64,000 nucleotides of DNA from JAGNXB01 sp964471595 (GTDB lineage: Bacteria; Bacteroidota; Bacteroidia; Chitinophagales; Saprospiraceae), in assembly GCA_964471595.1 (NCBI GenBank), contig CAYYGN010000010.1, positions 25,966 to 89,965 on the forward strand. The letters are read 5' to 3'. Below, one piece after another: positions 34,466 through 44,018 of this stretch (position 1 is the stretch's first letter; every line of letters begins with the position of its first letter). A model generated the notes under the pieces. That model did no database searches. It had not been told where the DNA came from and saw only the letters and a list, made by a program, of their open reading frames with translations. The position numbers and the translations under genes are program-made.

Positions 34466-35368
34466 TTACAACAGGGCGTGACCATCCGTCTGAAGCCATT
34501 TGAGAAGAACCAGAACGGGTGCCAATTCAACGGTGCAAAGATAGAGAAAAAAGTGTACAGGCCCTGAAGCCAGGTAGGGCAACCCGATCTGGAGGGCCCT
34601 GAGTACACGAAACAGAAGGTGCAGACAAATCCACCCCAGGGCCAGATAGAAAAAAACATCCCTCAGGGTATCCCCGGAGTAGCTCATCCCGATGTTCAAG
34701 GGAAACAATCCCATCCCCATGACAACATTGAACAAGCGGATCGAGAAACTGTAATGGGCCATGGGCCGGTTTAGGGGAAAGATGCGACCCGTGAGGTGAA
34801 GTACCAGATGTTTGGCCAGGAAATAGGCGGCTACGCCTCCGGCAAAGACCGGGAGCATAATGGGATTGTCACCCGGAAACTGCCCGTTGGTCCAACCGTT
34901 GACGGCCTGGTAAAGGAAAATACCTGCATTGGCAAAGAAGAACACATACCACAAGGACCAGGCTGCCCCGTATCCTTTGGTGCTTTCGCGTTGCAGTCCC
35001 AGGGTCAACTGGTCATTGATCGTGGCACGCCACCACCTTCCTGTTTGAGTACGTCCGAGGTTGAACAGTAAGGTAGCGAGGATGAACAGGGCCAAATAGA
35101 TCCAGAACAACAGACCGGGTGCATCCACGTATCGCAGATCGTCATAAGGCTGAAGAGCCGCATGGGGTTTGACGGTTTCGGGAAAAAAACCGAGGATGGC
35201 TTCGGCTTCATCACCGCGGATCAGCTCAAAGGGATTTCGCTGGTTGAAGACCAATTCTTGTCGCTCTTCGAGGGTCAGCAGGTGACGCAACTCGAAGGGA
35301 TTTCCTTGGGCATACAGCATCGGCCCAATCCCCGTCAATAACATGCAAAGGACGAATGTTCGACCCAT
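34466..35368 (-). CDS. DUF4271 integral membrane protein
   Basis: A 300-residue membrane protein with an N-terminal signal-like segment (MGRTFVLCMLLTGIGPMLYAQ), a soluble acidic stretch (about 25-85), then about seven membrane segments (from about 88 to 290). DUF4271 is nearly confined to Bacteroidota and is commonly next to hemD, as here; its function is unknown. A TACCTTTG box four bases before the ATG (35373-35380, minus strand) fixes the start against the longer frame to 35527, and makes a divergent 55-base promoter region with the histidine kinase gene. Confidence 0.88.
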   Translation of the reverse strand: MGRTFVLCMLLTGIGPMLYAQGNPFELRHLLTLEERQELVFNQRNPFELIRGDEAEAILGFFPETVKPHAALQPYDDLRYVDAPGLLFWIYLALFILATLLFNLGRTQTGRWWRATINDQLTLGLQRESTKGYGAAWSLWYVFFFANAGIFLYQAVNGWTNGQFPGDNPIMLPVFAGGVAAYFLAKHLVLHLTGRIFPLNRPMAHYSFSIRLFNVVMGMGLFPLNIGMSYSGDTLRDVFFYLALGWICLHLLFRVLRALQIGLPYLASGPVHFFLYLCTVELAPVLVLLKWLQTDGHALL

Positions 35369-35372
35369 CCGG

Positions 35373-35380
35373 CAAAGGTA
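35373..35380 (-). promoter_or_regulatory. Promoter -7 element (TACCTTTG) of the DUF4271-hemD operon
   Basis: TAnnTTTG match on the minus strand, four bases (CCGG) before the ATG; leaderless or near-leaderless. Confidence 0.6.
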
Positions 35381-35423
35381 GGCCCTGGGCCGCGTATGTG
35401 GAAAACCTGTATTTTCGGGCAAC

Positions 35424-36692
35424 ATGTCCAATCGAACGATTTGGCGGATCGTCTTCTTCGGGGCGATTTCCATCATTGGTATCCTGGCCTTCCAAATGTA
35501 TTGGTTCCTTCGGGCCTGGGATTTCAAAGACCAGGAGTTCCATCAGAGGGTTCATATCGCGCTCATCAACGTCGCGCGCGAGATAGCCAGGTTCAACAAA
35601 AGCGAATTGCCCTCCTATGATCTGGTCAAAAAGCTCAACTCCCATTATTACGTCGTCAACGTCAATGATGCCATTGATGCCGGCGCATTGGAATTCTACC
35701 TGCGCAAGGAATTTGAAGCCGTTTCCCTGACGACCGACTTCGAGTACGCCATCTACGATTGCTCCTCCGATCAGATGGTGTACGGCAATTATGTGTCCTT
35801 TCACAACGAAGGCTCGGTTAATCCGCAAGCCGGCAATCTCCCCAAGTACGATCAGTTCCTCTATTATTTTGGTGTGCGTTTTCCCGGGCGCACCACCCAT
35901 ATCATGGAGAATATGCCCGGCACTTTGATTTTTTCGGCCATTTTGCTCATTACCATTCTGTTCTTTGTCTATTCCCTATCCATTATCCTGCGCCAAAAAC
36001 GCCTGTCCGAGTTGCAGAAGGATTTCATCAACAACATGACCCACGAATTCAAGACGCCCATTTCGACGATACGGATCAGCGCCGATGTCCTGATGAAGGA
36101 TCCGCTCATTCGCAAGGAGGAACGTCTGCTGCGGTATGCCACCATTATTGGCGAACAAAACCAGCGCCTCAATCACCAGGTGGAAAAAGTCCTGCAGTTG
36201 GCCCGGATCGAAAAGGGTTCTTTGCGCATCCATCCCGAGCCTCTCGATCTACATGAACTCCTGGGACAGGTGGTTTCAGGTGTCCAGGTCAAGGTGCAGG
36301 AACTGGGAGGACAACTGCGCATGGAATTGAATGCCCTTCGGACAAGGATACAGGCTGACCCGCTGCATTTGAGCAATGTAATTGCCAATTTGCTCGACAA
36401 TGCCGTCAAGTATTGTCGCGAAGTCCCCGTCATCACCATCCAGACCCGCAACATTCCTCAGGGTGTGCAACTCACCATCCACGATCAGGGCATAGGTATT
36501 CCAACTGCCGATCAACCCCGTATCTTTGGAAAGTTCTACCGTGTGTCGACCGGCAACGTGCACGATGTAAAAGGATTCGGACTGGGCCTGTATTATGTAC
36601 GGACGGTTTGCCAGACCCACGGCTGGGACATTGACCTCCGGAGCGAGGAAGGGCAGTATACCGCCATTACGATCACCATTCCATTGTCATGA
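35424..36692 (+). CDS. Sensor histidine kinase
   Basis: A 422-residue membrane sensor of a two-component system. TM1 is at about 7-27, a periplasmic sensor domain at about 28-165, and TM2 at about 167-188. HisKA follows with phosphoacceptor H207 in FINNMTHEFKTPISTI, then HATPase_c with N-box NVIANLLDNAVKYC, G1 DQGIGIP, F-box GKFYRVSTGN and G2 GFGLGLYYV. The architecture matches the RprX-type kinases of Bacteroidetes. It overlaps its response regulator gene by four bases. The signal is unknown. Confidence 0.95.
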   Translation: MSNRTIWRIVFFGAISIIGILAFQMYWFLRAWDFKDQEFHQRVHIALINVAREIARFNKSELPSYDLVKKLNSHYYVVNVNDAIDAGALEFYLRKEFEAVSLTTDFEYAIYDCSSDQMVYGNYVSFHNEGSVNPQAGNLPKYDQFLYYFGVRFPGRTTHIMENMPGTLIFSAILLITILFFVYSLSIILRQKRLSELQKDFINNMTHEFKTPISTIRISADVLMKDPLIRKEERLLRYATIIGEQNQRLNHQVEKVLQLARIEKGSLRIHPEPLDLHELLGQVVSGVQVKVQELGGQLRMELNALRTRIQADPLHLSNVIANLLDNAVKYCREVPVITIQTRNIPQGVQLTIHDQGIGIPTADQPRIFGKFYRVSTGNVHDVKGFGLGLYYVRTVCQTHGWDIDLRSEEGQYTAITITIPLS

Positions 36693-37387
36693 AGGCCGAC
36701 GCCCCCCATATCCTGTACGTAGAAGACGATGAGACCCTGGCATTCGTGACCCGCGACAATCTGGAGATGCAGGGCTACAAGGTCACACATTTGTCCGACG
36801 GCAAAAAGGCACTCCGGGAAGCTACCCGCAAGGTTTTCGACCTCATGATCCTGGACGTTATGTTGCCAGGGGTTGACGGCTTTACCATCGCCAGCGAAGT
36901 CCGGAAAGTGGACACGGAAGTACCCATTTTGTTTCTCACAGCCAAATACCTGAAAGAAGATCGCATCCAAGGCCTGACGATCGGTGCGGATGATTACATC
37001 ACCAAGCCATACAGTATGGAAGAACTGATTTTACGAGTCGAGGTATTCCTTCGCCGGAAAAAGTTGTTCCGCCCGGACAAAATGGCATCGATCTATACGA
37101 TTGGCCAATTCACCCTTGATTTTCCGAATCTCACCCTGCATCTCGGAGACCAGGTCAGCTCCCTCACCCAGCGCGAGGCAGACCTTCTGCGTTATCTGAT
37201 TGCCCACAAAGGAACGGTGCTCAAACGCGCGGATATCCTGAAAGCCATTTGGGGTGAAAATGACTATTTTCTGGGGCGCAGCCTTGATGTATTTGTATCA
37301 CGGCTGCGCAAAATCCTTGCGGCAGATCCGGGGATCCAGATCGAAAACATCCACGGTGTGGGCTTCAGATTGATCGACCCTTCCTGA
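36689..37387 (+). CDS. OmpR-family response regulator
   Basis: A 232-residue transcription regulator: receiver domain (1-120) with the acidic pocket EDDE, phospho-acceptor Asp in LMILDVMLPGVDG, Thr in LFLTAKY and Lys in ADDYITKPYS; then a winged-helix OmpR/PhoB domain (about 138-232) with LTQREADLLRYL and SLDVFVSRLRKIL. Partner of the kinase that overlaps it by four bases. No operator candidates are apparent near its own operon. Confidence 0.95.
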   Translation: MKADAPHILYVEDDETLAFVTRDNLEMQGYKVTHLSDGKKALREATRKVFDLMILDVMLPGVDGFTIASEVRKVDTEVPILFLTAKYLKEDRIQGLTIGADDYITKPYSMEELILRVEVFLRRKKLFRPDKMASIYTIGQFTLDFPNLTLHLGDQVSSLTQREADLLRYLIAHKGTVLKRADILKAIWGENDYFLGRSLDVFVSRLRKILAADPGIQIENIHGVGFRLIDPS

Positions 37388-37393
37388 GTACGC

Positions 37394-37783
37394 TCATTGG
37401 GGTTCAAACCACAAGCCTCCCTCAATGTCATGATCCGGCTGGTAATGAATGGTTATTTCCTCTCCGGGAGAAATGGGATGCAGGCAAATAATGGTGATGA
37501 CTTCTTCTTCAAAATCCAATTCGAATTCGGCATTGGGCTGTTCGGAATGGTTGTAAAGCGACCCGTATCCGAGGGCAATGGCGGGCCGATCCCTCCCTGG
37601 TCCCCAGAGGAAGTAGTAATCATGCAGTCTTGAGGCATGTATGCGATCCATGTCTTCCGGTGGCAGTATGATCACCGGACAAATCTCGATCACGTCTCCT
37701 GTCGCCACCGGTTCTGCTGTAAATACACCCCGCCCTCTTTCCGGAGAGGAGGCGATATACAATCCGGGGATGTGCAGGCTCAT
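37394..37783 (-). CDS. SET-domain protein
   Basis: A 129-residue minimal SET domain: RGRGVFTAEPVATGDVIE at the N-terminus, the central YGSLYNHSEQPNAEFE (NHS-PNA motif of the SAM and lysine channel), and the C-terminal PGEEITIHYQPD. Such proteins transfer methyl groups to lysine residues in eukaryotes; the bacterial short forms are poorly characterised and their target is unknown. The start overlaps the stop of the upstream DMT transporter gene (ATGA), so the two are coupled. The frame open to 38089 is discarded because it lies within the transporter gene. Confidence 0.85.
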   Translation of the reverse strand: MSLHIPGLYIASSPERGRGVFTAEPVATGDVIEICPVIILPPEDMDRIHASRLHDYYFLWGPGRDRPAIALGYGSLYNHSEQPNAEFELDFEEEVITIICLHPISPGEEITIHYQPDHDIEGGLWFEPQ

Positions 37784-38652
37784 CGGTTGCGTGTCAGGTA
37801 AACGCCGGCCAAAATTAATACCAGCCCGGCGAGAAAAACGGTGTGGATGCTCTCCCCGTCGGCAAAACCCCAGGCCAGAGCAATCAAAGGGATAAGATAG
37901 CTGACCATAGATGCAAAGACCTGATTGGTTTTTTGTACAACATGATAATACAATACTGATGCAAAGACGGTACCCAGCAAAGCGAGCAGGCATATGGCGC
38001 CGAAGGCTTGCAGACTGCCGGGGGCGACCATAATGCGGTGGGTAAAATCCGTTCCGGCAAGGATCAAGAGAGCCGGGATACCTACCCAAACAAAACCGAT
38101 GCTGCCTATGGTCATCGCATCCAGATGGGCCAGTCGGGCCTTGACGGTGTTACCGCTCAGGGCATAGAAAACCGTACCTGAAAGGGCGGCCAAAGCATAC
38201 CACCCTACGGGGCCAAAAGCCCATCCGTTGATCTGTCCGATAATAAGAAGAACCCCCGTCAGGCCCATGCCTATTCCGGCGACCCAGCTCCAACGGAAAG
38301 GCAGACCGAAAAAAGCCATGCCAAGGACAAGGGTAAACAACGGGGTCAGTGAATTCAGAATGCCGGCAACACCGGAGGATATGTGGGTTTGCGCCAGAGC
38401 AAACAGAAAAGCCGGAAAACCACTGCCCGACCATCCCACTACGGCCAACCAGGGAATGTCCCTGCGGCGAATGGATGATCTTTTGTGAAAGGCTACCGGT
38501 AGCAGAATGATAAAGGAAAGAGCAAGGCGCAGAGATCCCACCTGCACGGAGGAATACACCTCCAGGCCCTTTTTCATTAGGATAAAGGAACTACCCCAGA
38601 TCAGACTGAGCAGTCCCAGAAGGACCCAGGGCCAATAAGAGGTGCGGTTCAA
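37780..38652 (-). CDS. DMT-superfamily (EamA-type) transporter
   Basis: A 290-residue protein with ten membrane segments in two homologous EamA halves (first LLGLLSLIWGSSFILMKKGL; second WYALAALSGTVFYALSGN). A member of the drug/metabolite transporter superfamily that exports amino acids, metabolites or drugs; the substrate is unknown. It ends by overlapping the SET-domain gene (ATGA), so both share an mRNA. Confidence 0.9.
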   Translation of the reverse strand: MNRTSYWPWVLLGLLSLIWGSSFILMKKGLEVYSSVQVGSLRLALSFIILLPVAFHKRSSIRRRDIPWLAVVGWSGSGFPAFLFALAQTHISSGVAGILNSLTPLFTLVLGMAFFGLPFRWSWVAGIGMGLTGVLLIIGQINGWAFGPVGWYALAALSGTVFYALSGNTVKARLAHLDAMTIGSIGFVWVGIPALLILAGTDFTHRIMVAPGSLQAFGAICLLALLGTVFASVLYYHVVQKTNQVFASMVSYLIPLIALAWGFADGESIHTVFLAGLVLILAGVYLTRNR

Positions 38653-38715
38653 TCAGGTGTTATCTGACGGAAGTAAAACAACCTTTGGGTCTCCCGGGTT
38701 GACCGGCCGGCCCGC

Positions 38716-40173
38716 TCAATGTGGGTGTTCCTCGTCTTTGGCATCGTCGGAGATAGCAACAGGAGCCGGTTCTTCATCCGGTGGCGTGCCGGTTTCCATC
38801 TCGGGTTGGGGCTCGGAGGCCGGTTCCTGCGGGGTTTCCTCCGCGGTGACCGGTTCGGATCCGTCAGCGGGATCATCTGTTATCGGAGAGGTATCCGGTT
38901 GGTCGGAAGTCTCCACGGCTTCGGGACCGGGTTTTTGCTCGGGGGCGGCTTTGGCCGCTTTGCTCTTACGGGGCCGGGTCTCGGCGATTTCACGGGCAGC
39001 CGCCGAAAGTTCCTCTTCTTTTGCCTTCAGTTCCTGACCGGATTCCTCGATTTCTTTGGCTATCCGTTCCTTGATTTTCTGCTTGGCCTCTTCGACACGA
39101 AGGCGTTCCTCTTCTTCGGCTATTTTCCGGCGCAGGGCGTTTGTTTTGTTTTCAAGTTCCTGCCGGGTTTTCTCCATATCGGCGAGCTTTTCCTTCTTGG
39201 AACGCACCCGGTCTTCAATCATGGCTATTTTGGCCTGGCGCAACTGGACCTCCAACTGTGCGCCGGAGGCCTCCGTACGCCGGTTTTCATATTCAAGGTC
39301 CTTCTCGTCCCGCTCGATGGATTTCACCATCTTGCCAATGGCGTCCAGCAGACCTTTCAGCCGGGCCTCAATTCGTCCGAGTCCATCCTTGGCCGCGCCA
39401 CCGGCGGGCTTGTCGCCAAATCTTTTGTCCTTGATCTTCTTGAAAGCAGCGTCCATCCGGTCCCAGAGCTTGTTGCGGTCATCTCGCGTCAGCGACAAAC
39501 CGTGATATTCGCGCTGCAACTGCTTGAGACTGTCAAAGGTGTTGATCAGATGTTTCCCCTCCTCAATGCGCTCATGGATGGCATCCAGTTTTTCCGTGAA
39601 AAGCCGGGCATTTTCCGATGAAACCTTGCGAAACTGGGCATCGGCGTTCTGCCGGAGCTTTTTCATTTGAAGGAAGAGGGCATCCGAAGATTCACGCAAT
39701 TGATCCACATGTTCACGGAAAAGGTTGCGATCCCGCACCTGGCCCTGCACTTTTTCCCAGAAGGCCTTCAGCTCCCCCCACAAGGGCTGGCTAAATTCCT
39801 CCAGGGCTTCAATCCGGTGCCGGAAGGTGTCCAGCTCGGAGCGAAAGGCCTGCTGCATTTTGTAGGAGAGCACGACAAATGCCCATTCCGACTGAGCCCG
39901 CTGGATGACATCACCGCGCTCCACTTTGAAAGAATCGGGAAGGAGGTTTTCGGATAAGGTCAAGGGCCGTGAAATCCGCTCGTGGTTGTCCGGAAAGTCT
40001 ACAGGCTTGTCGAGCCTCCACGCTTCCATCATGGATTTGACAAAGTCATCGGAAGCCGCCTCTTCGGGGAAGACATACAGGGCGACCTCGTTTTTTTCGG
40101 GCAACAGTTCCAGGGCCAGGAGAACGCGTTCTTCCTTCGCGTTCGTACCCCAGATGACGAGCTTGGTCCTCAT
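38716..40173 (-). CDS. Large coiled-coil protein, DUF349-like
   Basis: A 485-residue soluble protein. The N-terminal 110 residues are a compact domain (MRTKLVIWGTNAKEERVLLALEL) that I do not recognise. Residues 120-420 are predicted long coiled coil with a segment (KLWDRMDAAFKKIKDKRF) reminiscent of DUF349 repeats. The last 80 residues are proline/glutamate-rich and low-complexity (EEPAPVAISDDAKDEEHPH at the end). Function unknown; possibly structural or nucleic-acid associated. The start at 40173 is chosen over 40248 because of the clean N-terminus. Confidence 0.75.
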   Translation of the reverse strand: MRTKLVIWGTNAKEERVLLALELLPEKNEVALYVFPEEAASDDFVKSMMEAWRLDKPVDFPDNHERISRPLTLSENLLPDSFKVERGDVIQRAQSEWAFVVLSYKMQQAFRSELDTFRHRIEALEEFSQPLWGELKAFWEKVQGQVRDRNLFREHVDQLRESSDALFLQMKKLRQNADAQFRKVSSENARLFTEKLDAIHERIEEGKHLINTFDSLKQLQREYHGLSLTRDDRNKLWDRMDAAFKKIKDKRFGDKPAGGAAKDGLGRIEARLKGLLDAIGKMVKSIERDEKDLEYENRRTEASGAQLEVQLRQAKIAMIEDRVRSKKEKLADMEKTRQELENKTNALRRKIAEEEERLRVEEAKQKIKERIAKEIEESGQELKAKEEELSAAAREIAETRPRKSKAAKAAPEQKPGPEAVETSDQPDTSPITDDPADGSEPVTAEETPQEPASEPQPEMETGTPPDEEPAPVAISDDAKDEEHPH

Positions 40174-40263
40174 GAACGTATCGGTTTTCGGTCTATCGGT
40201 TTCATACGGTGCCCGGTGGGCACTTGCAGCAGGTTGGGTCCGATGCATCGTCTTGTACGGGCA

Positions 40264-41292
40264 TCAGGTGTGGATTTTATCAGCAGGAATTGTGCCAACT
40301 AACCCTCGGGCGACCATGTGTTCCGCGATCTGAACGGCATTCGTGGCTGCCCCTTTGCGGAGGTTATCGGCTACGATCCAGGCATTGAGCGTATGGGCCT
40401 GGGACTCATCCATCCGCAACCGCCCGACAAACACATCATCACGCTGGTGAGCCGTCAGGGGCATCGGATACAAATTGTGAGCAGGATCATCCATGACGGT
40501 AACCCCTGGGGTACGCGTCAGGATTTCCCTGACATCTTCCAACCGAAATGGTTGCCGGAACTGGACATTGACGGCTTCCGAATGTCCGCCCTGAACCGGA
40601 ACGCGTACGGCGGTGGCTGTTATGCCGATCTCCGGGGCATCCAGGATCTTGCGGGTTTCGTGGACCAGTTTCATTTCTTCCCGGGTATAGGCGTTGTCCA
40701 TGAAAACGTCGCAATGGGGAAGACAATTGCCGAAAATGGGCCAGGGATAAGCCATTTGGACAGGTTCCAGTGTGAAATCATTGCGTTCCATTTCATACTG
40801 GCGGACGGCTTTGACCCCAGTACCGGTGATGCTTTGATAAGTCGAAACGACAATGCGGGCGATGCCGTACTGCCTGTGCAACGGGGCCAGGACCATGACC
40901 ATTTGAATGGTAGAACAGTTGGGGTTGGCAATGATGCGGTCCCCGGGGCCTAACAGGTGAGCGTTGATTTCAGGCACCACAAGGCGAATGGAAGGGTCCA
41001 TGCGCCATGCGGAACTGTTGTCAATAACGATGGATCCCGCATCGGCAAATTTAGGGGCCCATTCCAAGGAAGTGGAGCCTCCGGCACTGAACAGAGCAAT
41101 ATCCGGCATGCGACCGACAGCCTCTTCCATTCCGATGACCGAATAAGGCCTGTCGCCAAAAGTCACCTCTTTGCCTATCGAGCGCTCCGAAGCGACAGGC
41201 ATGAACTCGGTGACGGGGAACCCGCGCTCCTCCAGGACCCTTGTCATCACATTGCCCACCAGTCCGGTGGCACCGACGATGGCGACTTTCAT
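40264..41292 (-). CDS. asd: Aspartate-semialdehyde dehydrogenase
   Basis: A 342-residue NADP-dependent enzyme converting aspartyl phosphate to aspartate semialdehyde, the branch point to lysine/diaminopimelate, threonine and methionine. Motifs: VAIVGATGLVGNVMTRVLEERGFPV (nucleotide binding), ALFSAGGSTS, VIDNSSAWR, IANPNCSTIQMVMVLAPL (catalytic Cys) and VPVQGGHSEAVNVQF (catalytic His). A TATCTTTG box (41312-41319, minus strand) is 19 bases before the ATG and supports MKVAIVG as the N-terminus. Confidence 0.97.
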   Translation of the reverse strand: MKVAIVGATGLVGNVMTRVLEERGFPVTEFMPVASERSIGKEVTFGDRPYSVIGMEEAVGRMPDIALFSAGGSTSLEWAPKFADAGSIVIDNSSAWRMDPSIRLVVPEINAHLLGPGDRIIANPNCSTIQMVMVLAPLHRQYGIARIVVSTYQSITGTGVKAVRQYEMERNDFTLEPVQMAYPWPIFGNCLPHCDVFMDNAYTREEMKLVHETRKILDAPEIGITATAVRVPVQGGHSEAVNVQFRQPFRLEDVREILTRTPGVTVMDDPAHNLYPMPLTAHQRDDVFVGRLRMDESQAHTLNAWIVADNLRKGAATNAVQIAEHMVARGLVGTIPADKIHT

Positions 41293-41311
41293 TTCCGACG
41301 GATTTATCTGG

Positions 41312-41319
41312 CAAAGATA
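41312..41319 (-). promoter_or_regulatory. Promoter -7 element (TATCTTTG) of asd
   Basis: TAnnTTTG match on the minus strand, 19 bases before the asd ATG. Confidence 0.55.
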
Positions 41320-41355
41320 CACGGCCCGGACAGGATGTTAATGGCATGTTCATGC

Positions 41356-41385
41356 TTGTCATGACGCCCGTTGCAGGTATATTTG
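41356..41385 (+). promoter_or_regulatory. Promoter (TTG, 19 bases, TATATTTG) of the lamin-tail protein gene
   Basis: -33-like TTG at 41356-41358 and -7 element TATATTTG at 41378-41385, eight bases before the ATG at 41394. Confidence 0.55.
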
Positions 41386-41393
41386 ACACCTGC

Positions 41394-44015
41394 ATGACTT
41401 CTTGTCGTTCCATATTTCTGATCGGGATGGTCGCGTCCTTCGGGTGGCTGTCGGGTGTTAATGCCCAATGGATGGAGGATTTTTCCGAAGGGGACCTGTC
41501 CACCGGACCTACCTTATGGACAGGTGATCTGGCCCATTTCAAGATCAACCCGGCCCAACAATTGCAGCTTATGGCTCCTGGCGCCGGCACCTCCAGGATC
41601 TCTACCTGGCAGTTCATCCCCGACAGCGCGCGATGGGATTTTTTTGTCCGCCTCGATTTTTCACCCTCCAACGCCAATCTGGTGGGCATAGCCCTGATGA
41701 CCGATCAGGAGGATTTTCTGACCGGCAATGGCTATTATCTGGAAGCCGGCGAAACCGGATCTTCCGATGCCTTTCATTTCTATCGCCTGGATGGCGGACA
41801 GCGTACCCTGCTCGCCAGCGGTACGGCCGGATCCATGGGAGGTAACGCAGCTGTGGTCAGGGCGAGAATGGAGAGGAGGACTTCCGGACTCTGGACGTTC
41901 CTTGCCGATTACACCGGAGGATGGGATTTCAAGGAAGAATTCACGGTGCAGGATACGGTTTGGCCCACTGGTTCAGAACAATGGTTCGGGATAGGATGTA
42001 CTTATACTTCCACGCGTACCGACAAGTATTATTTTGACGACCTGGGCATAAATCCGCTGCTGCCCGATACCACTGCTCCCACATTGATCGATGTACAAAT
42101 CGTGGACGATCAGGAATTGCATTTGCGATTCAGTGAACCGCTTCGGGAGGAGGAAGTTTCGGAACCGGAACACTACGATCTGCAACCCGGGCCGGGACAG
42201 CCTTCCCTGGTGGAATGGCAACCTTACGTACCGGCGGAAGTGCGCCTGGTATGGTCTTCGGCCATGCAAAATTTCGCCAGCTATACCCTGAAGATCAGCG
42301 GCCTGGCAGATACGGCCGGCAATGTCATGGACACAATGACGCATGCTTTTACCTTCCTCCAACCCCTGATTCCGGTCGCCGGCCAATTGCTCATCAACGA
42401 AATCATGGCCGATCCCAACCCACCGGTCGCCCTGCCGGATGCCGAGTATGTCGAGTTGCTGAACACCGGAAACCAACTGCTCGATCTCACCGGACTGAAG
42501 ATCTCCACATCGTCGGCTTCTGCAACCCTGCCGGCTGCCTGGCTCTATCCTGATTCTTTCATTATTCTTGTCAGGCCCGAATTTACCGACCTGTTTGCCC
42601 CATACGGGACGACCCTGGGCGTGCCTTCCCTGCCTCAATTGCCCAACGACGGAACGAGGCTCATGCTGGAGACCTCTACGGGGCAGATCCTGCATGAAGT
42701 CACCTACCGGTCGGACTGGCATCCTACAACGACCAAACGCGAGGGCGGCTGGTCCCTGGAGCTCACCTCTCCCTCATTGAAGTGTGCCCTGACCGGCAAC
42801 TGGCAAAGTGCCGTGGCGCCGGCCGGCGGAACACCCGGCCGGATCAACAGTACCTATCACCCCGCCACGGACTCCACCGGTCCCGTTCTGCTCAGGGTCT
42901 GGCCGGTCACTGCCTCCCGATTGCTGCTGACCTTTGACGAACGGCTTTCGGCGCTCCCGGACAGTGGATGGATCACGCTGGATCCGGCGCGCACCATACT
43001 TTCGATCCAGTTGGAAGGATCAGGCCATGCATTGACCCTGGACCTCGACCAACCCCTCGAACCCGGTGTCACCTACCGGGTTTCACCCTCAGGGCTGTTG
43101 ACCGACTGTTTGGGAAATTCTGCGCCGGAAGGACAAAGCGTTCGGGTGGCTCTGCCGGAGCTTCCGGCGCCGGGAGATCTGCTGATCAATGAAATCCTCT
43201 TCAATCCCCCCACCGGGGGCAGCGATTTTGTGGAACTGTACAACGCGTCGGACAAGGTATTGTCCCTGGAGGCGTTGTTGCTCGGCAACATGGTGCCCGG
43301 AAGGGAAGAAATCCGCCCGATTGCCCGGCAGGCATTGTGTTTTCCGGAAGACCACGTGGTGTTGACGGGCGATACCGCCTTTATCCGGCAATACTGGCCG
43401 GAGGCAGAACCGTCGCTGCTTTTTCCGGCAACCCTCCCGGCCTGGCTCAACGACAGCGGCAATGTGACGCTCTTCGTGGCGCAGGGGCCGGATCTCGAGG
43501 TCCTTGATGCCATGGACTATCACGAGGACATGCATTACGCGTTGCTCAGGGACGAAAAAGGCGTGAGCCTGGAGCGACTGAGTCCTTCCCTTCCGGGAGC
43601 GGATCGGTCCAACTGGCATTCAGCCGCGGAGGAGACCGGATTTGCCACGCCTACCCGACGGAATTCCCAGACCTTCGAACCGGCAGAAGGTGAGCCTTCC
43701 CCCTTTGTGTTGGTGGATGTCCGGTTTTCTCCGGATGGCGACGGGTGGCAGGATCAGTTGGTGGTGCAGTATCGATTTGCCGAAGCGGGTACGGTGCTCA
43801 ATGCCCGGGTATTCGACCGGGCTGGCCGGCATGTGCGCGAATTGGCTGACACCCGACTTTTGGGAAGGGAGGGCGTGATCACATGGTCAGGAGATACCGA
43901 TGGGGGAATGGCGGCTCCTCCCGGCGCGTATGTATTGTGGTTGGAAACGTATTCCCTGTCGGGCAAGCGGAGGCAATACAAATACCCGGTAGTCCTGGTC
44001 CTGCCTTTGGATTGA
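41394..44015 (+). CDS. Secreted lamin-tail-domain (LTD) multidomain surface protein
   Basis: An 873-residue exported protein; signal peptide MTSCRSIFLIGMVASFGWLSGVNAQ. Residues 26-220 resemble a concanavalin/LamG-like sandwich (WMEDFSEGDLSTGPTLWTGD). An Ig-like (SbsA/Big_5-type) segment follows near 225-320 (DTTAPTLIDVQIVDDQELHLRFSEPL). A first LTD (about 333-470) begins LLINEIMADPNPPVALPDAEYVELLN, then a second Ig-like segment and a second LTD (about 598-740) beginning LLINEILFNPPTGGSDFVELYN. The end (about 770-873) resembles a FlgD-like Ig domain with FSPDGDGWQDQLVV. LTD proteins are widespread in Bacteroidota; they probably act at the surface, but the role is unknown. The C-terminus resembles a type-B rather than type-A T9SS domain only weakly. 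Confidence 0.88.
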   Translation: MTSCRSIFLIGMVASFGWLSGVNAQWMEDFSEGDLSTGPTLWTGDLAHFKINPAQQLQLMAPGAGTSRISTWQFIPDSARWDFFVRLDFSPSNANLVGIALMTDQEDFLTGNGYYLEAGETGSSDAFHFYRLDGGQRTLLASGTAGSMGGNAAVVRARMERRTSGLWTFLADYTGGWDFKEEFTVQDTVWPTGSEQWFGIGCTYTSTRTDKYYFDDLGINPLLPDTTAPTLIDVQIVDDQELHLRFSEPLREEEVSEPEHYDLQPGPGQPSLVEWQPYVPAEVRLVWSSAMQNFASYTLKISGLADTAGNVMDTMTHAFTFLQPLIPVAGQLLINEIMADPNPPVALPDAEYVELLNTGNQLLDLTGLKISTSSASATLPAAWLYPDSFIILVRPEFTDLFAPYGTTLGVPSLPQLPNDGTRLMLETSTGQILHEVTYRSDWHPTTTKREGGWSLELTSPSLKCALTGNWQSAVAPAGGTPGRINSTYHPATDSTGPVLLRVWPVTASRLLLTFDERLSALPDSGWITLDPARTILSIQLEGSGHALTLDLDQPLEPGVTYRVSPSGLLTDCLGNSAPEGQSVRVALPELPAPGDLLINEILFNPPTGGSDFVELYNASDKVLSLEALLLGNMVPGREEIRPIARQALCFPEDHVVLTGDTAFIRQYWPEAEPSLLFPATLPAWLNDSGNVTLFVAQGPDLEVLDAMDYHEDMHYALLRDEKGVSLERLSPSLPGADRSNWHSAAEETGFATPTRRNSQTFEPAEGEPSPFVLVDVRFSPDGDGWQDQLVVQYRFAEAGTVLNARVFDRAGRHVRELADTRLLGREGVITWSGDTDGGMAAPPGAYVLWLETYSLSGKRRQYKYPVVLVLPLD

Positions 44016-44018
44016 AGG

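Noticed and set aside
43334..43354. CACGTG core at about 43,362 and other CACGTG occurrences as further parS sites
   Set aside because: The flanking GTT/AAC arms needed for ParB are missing, and the copies lie inside coding sequence.
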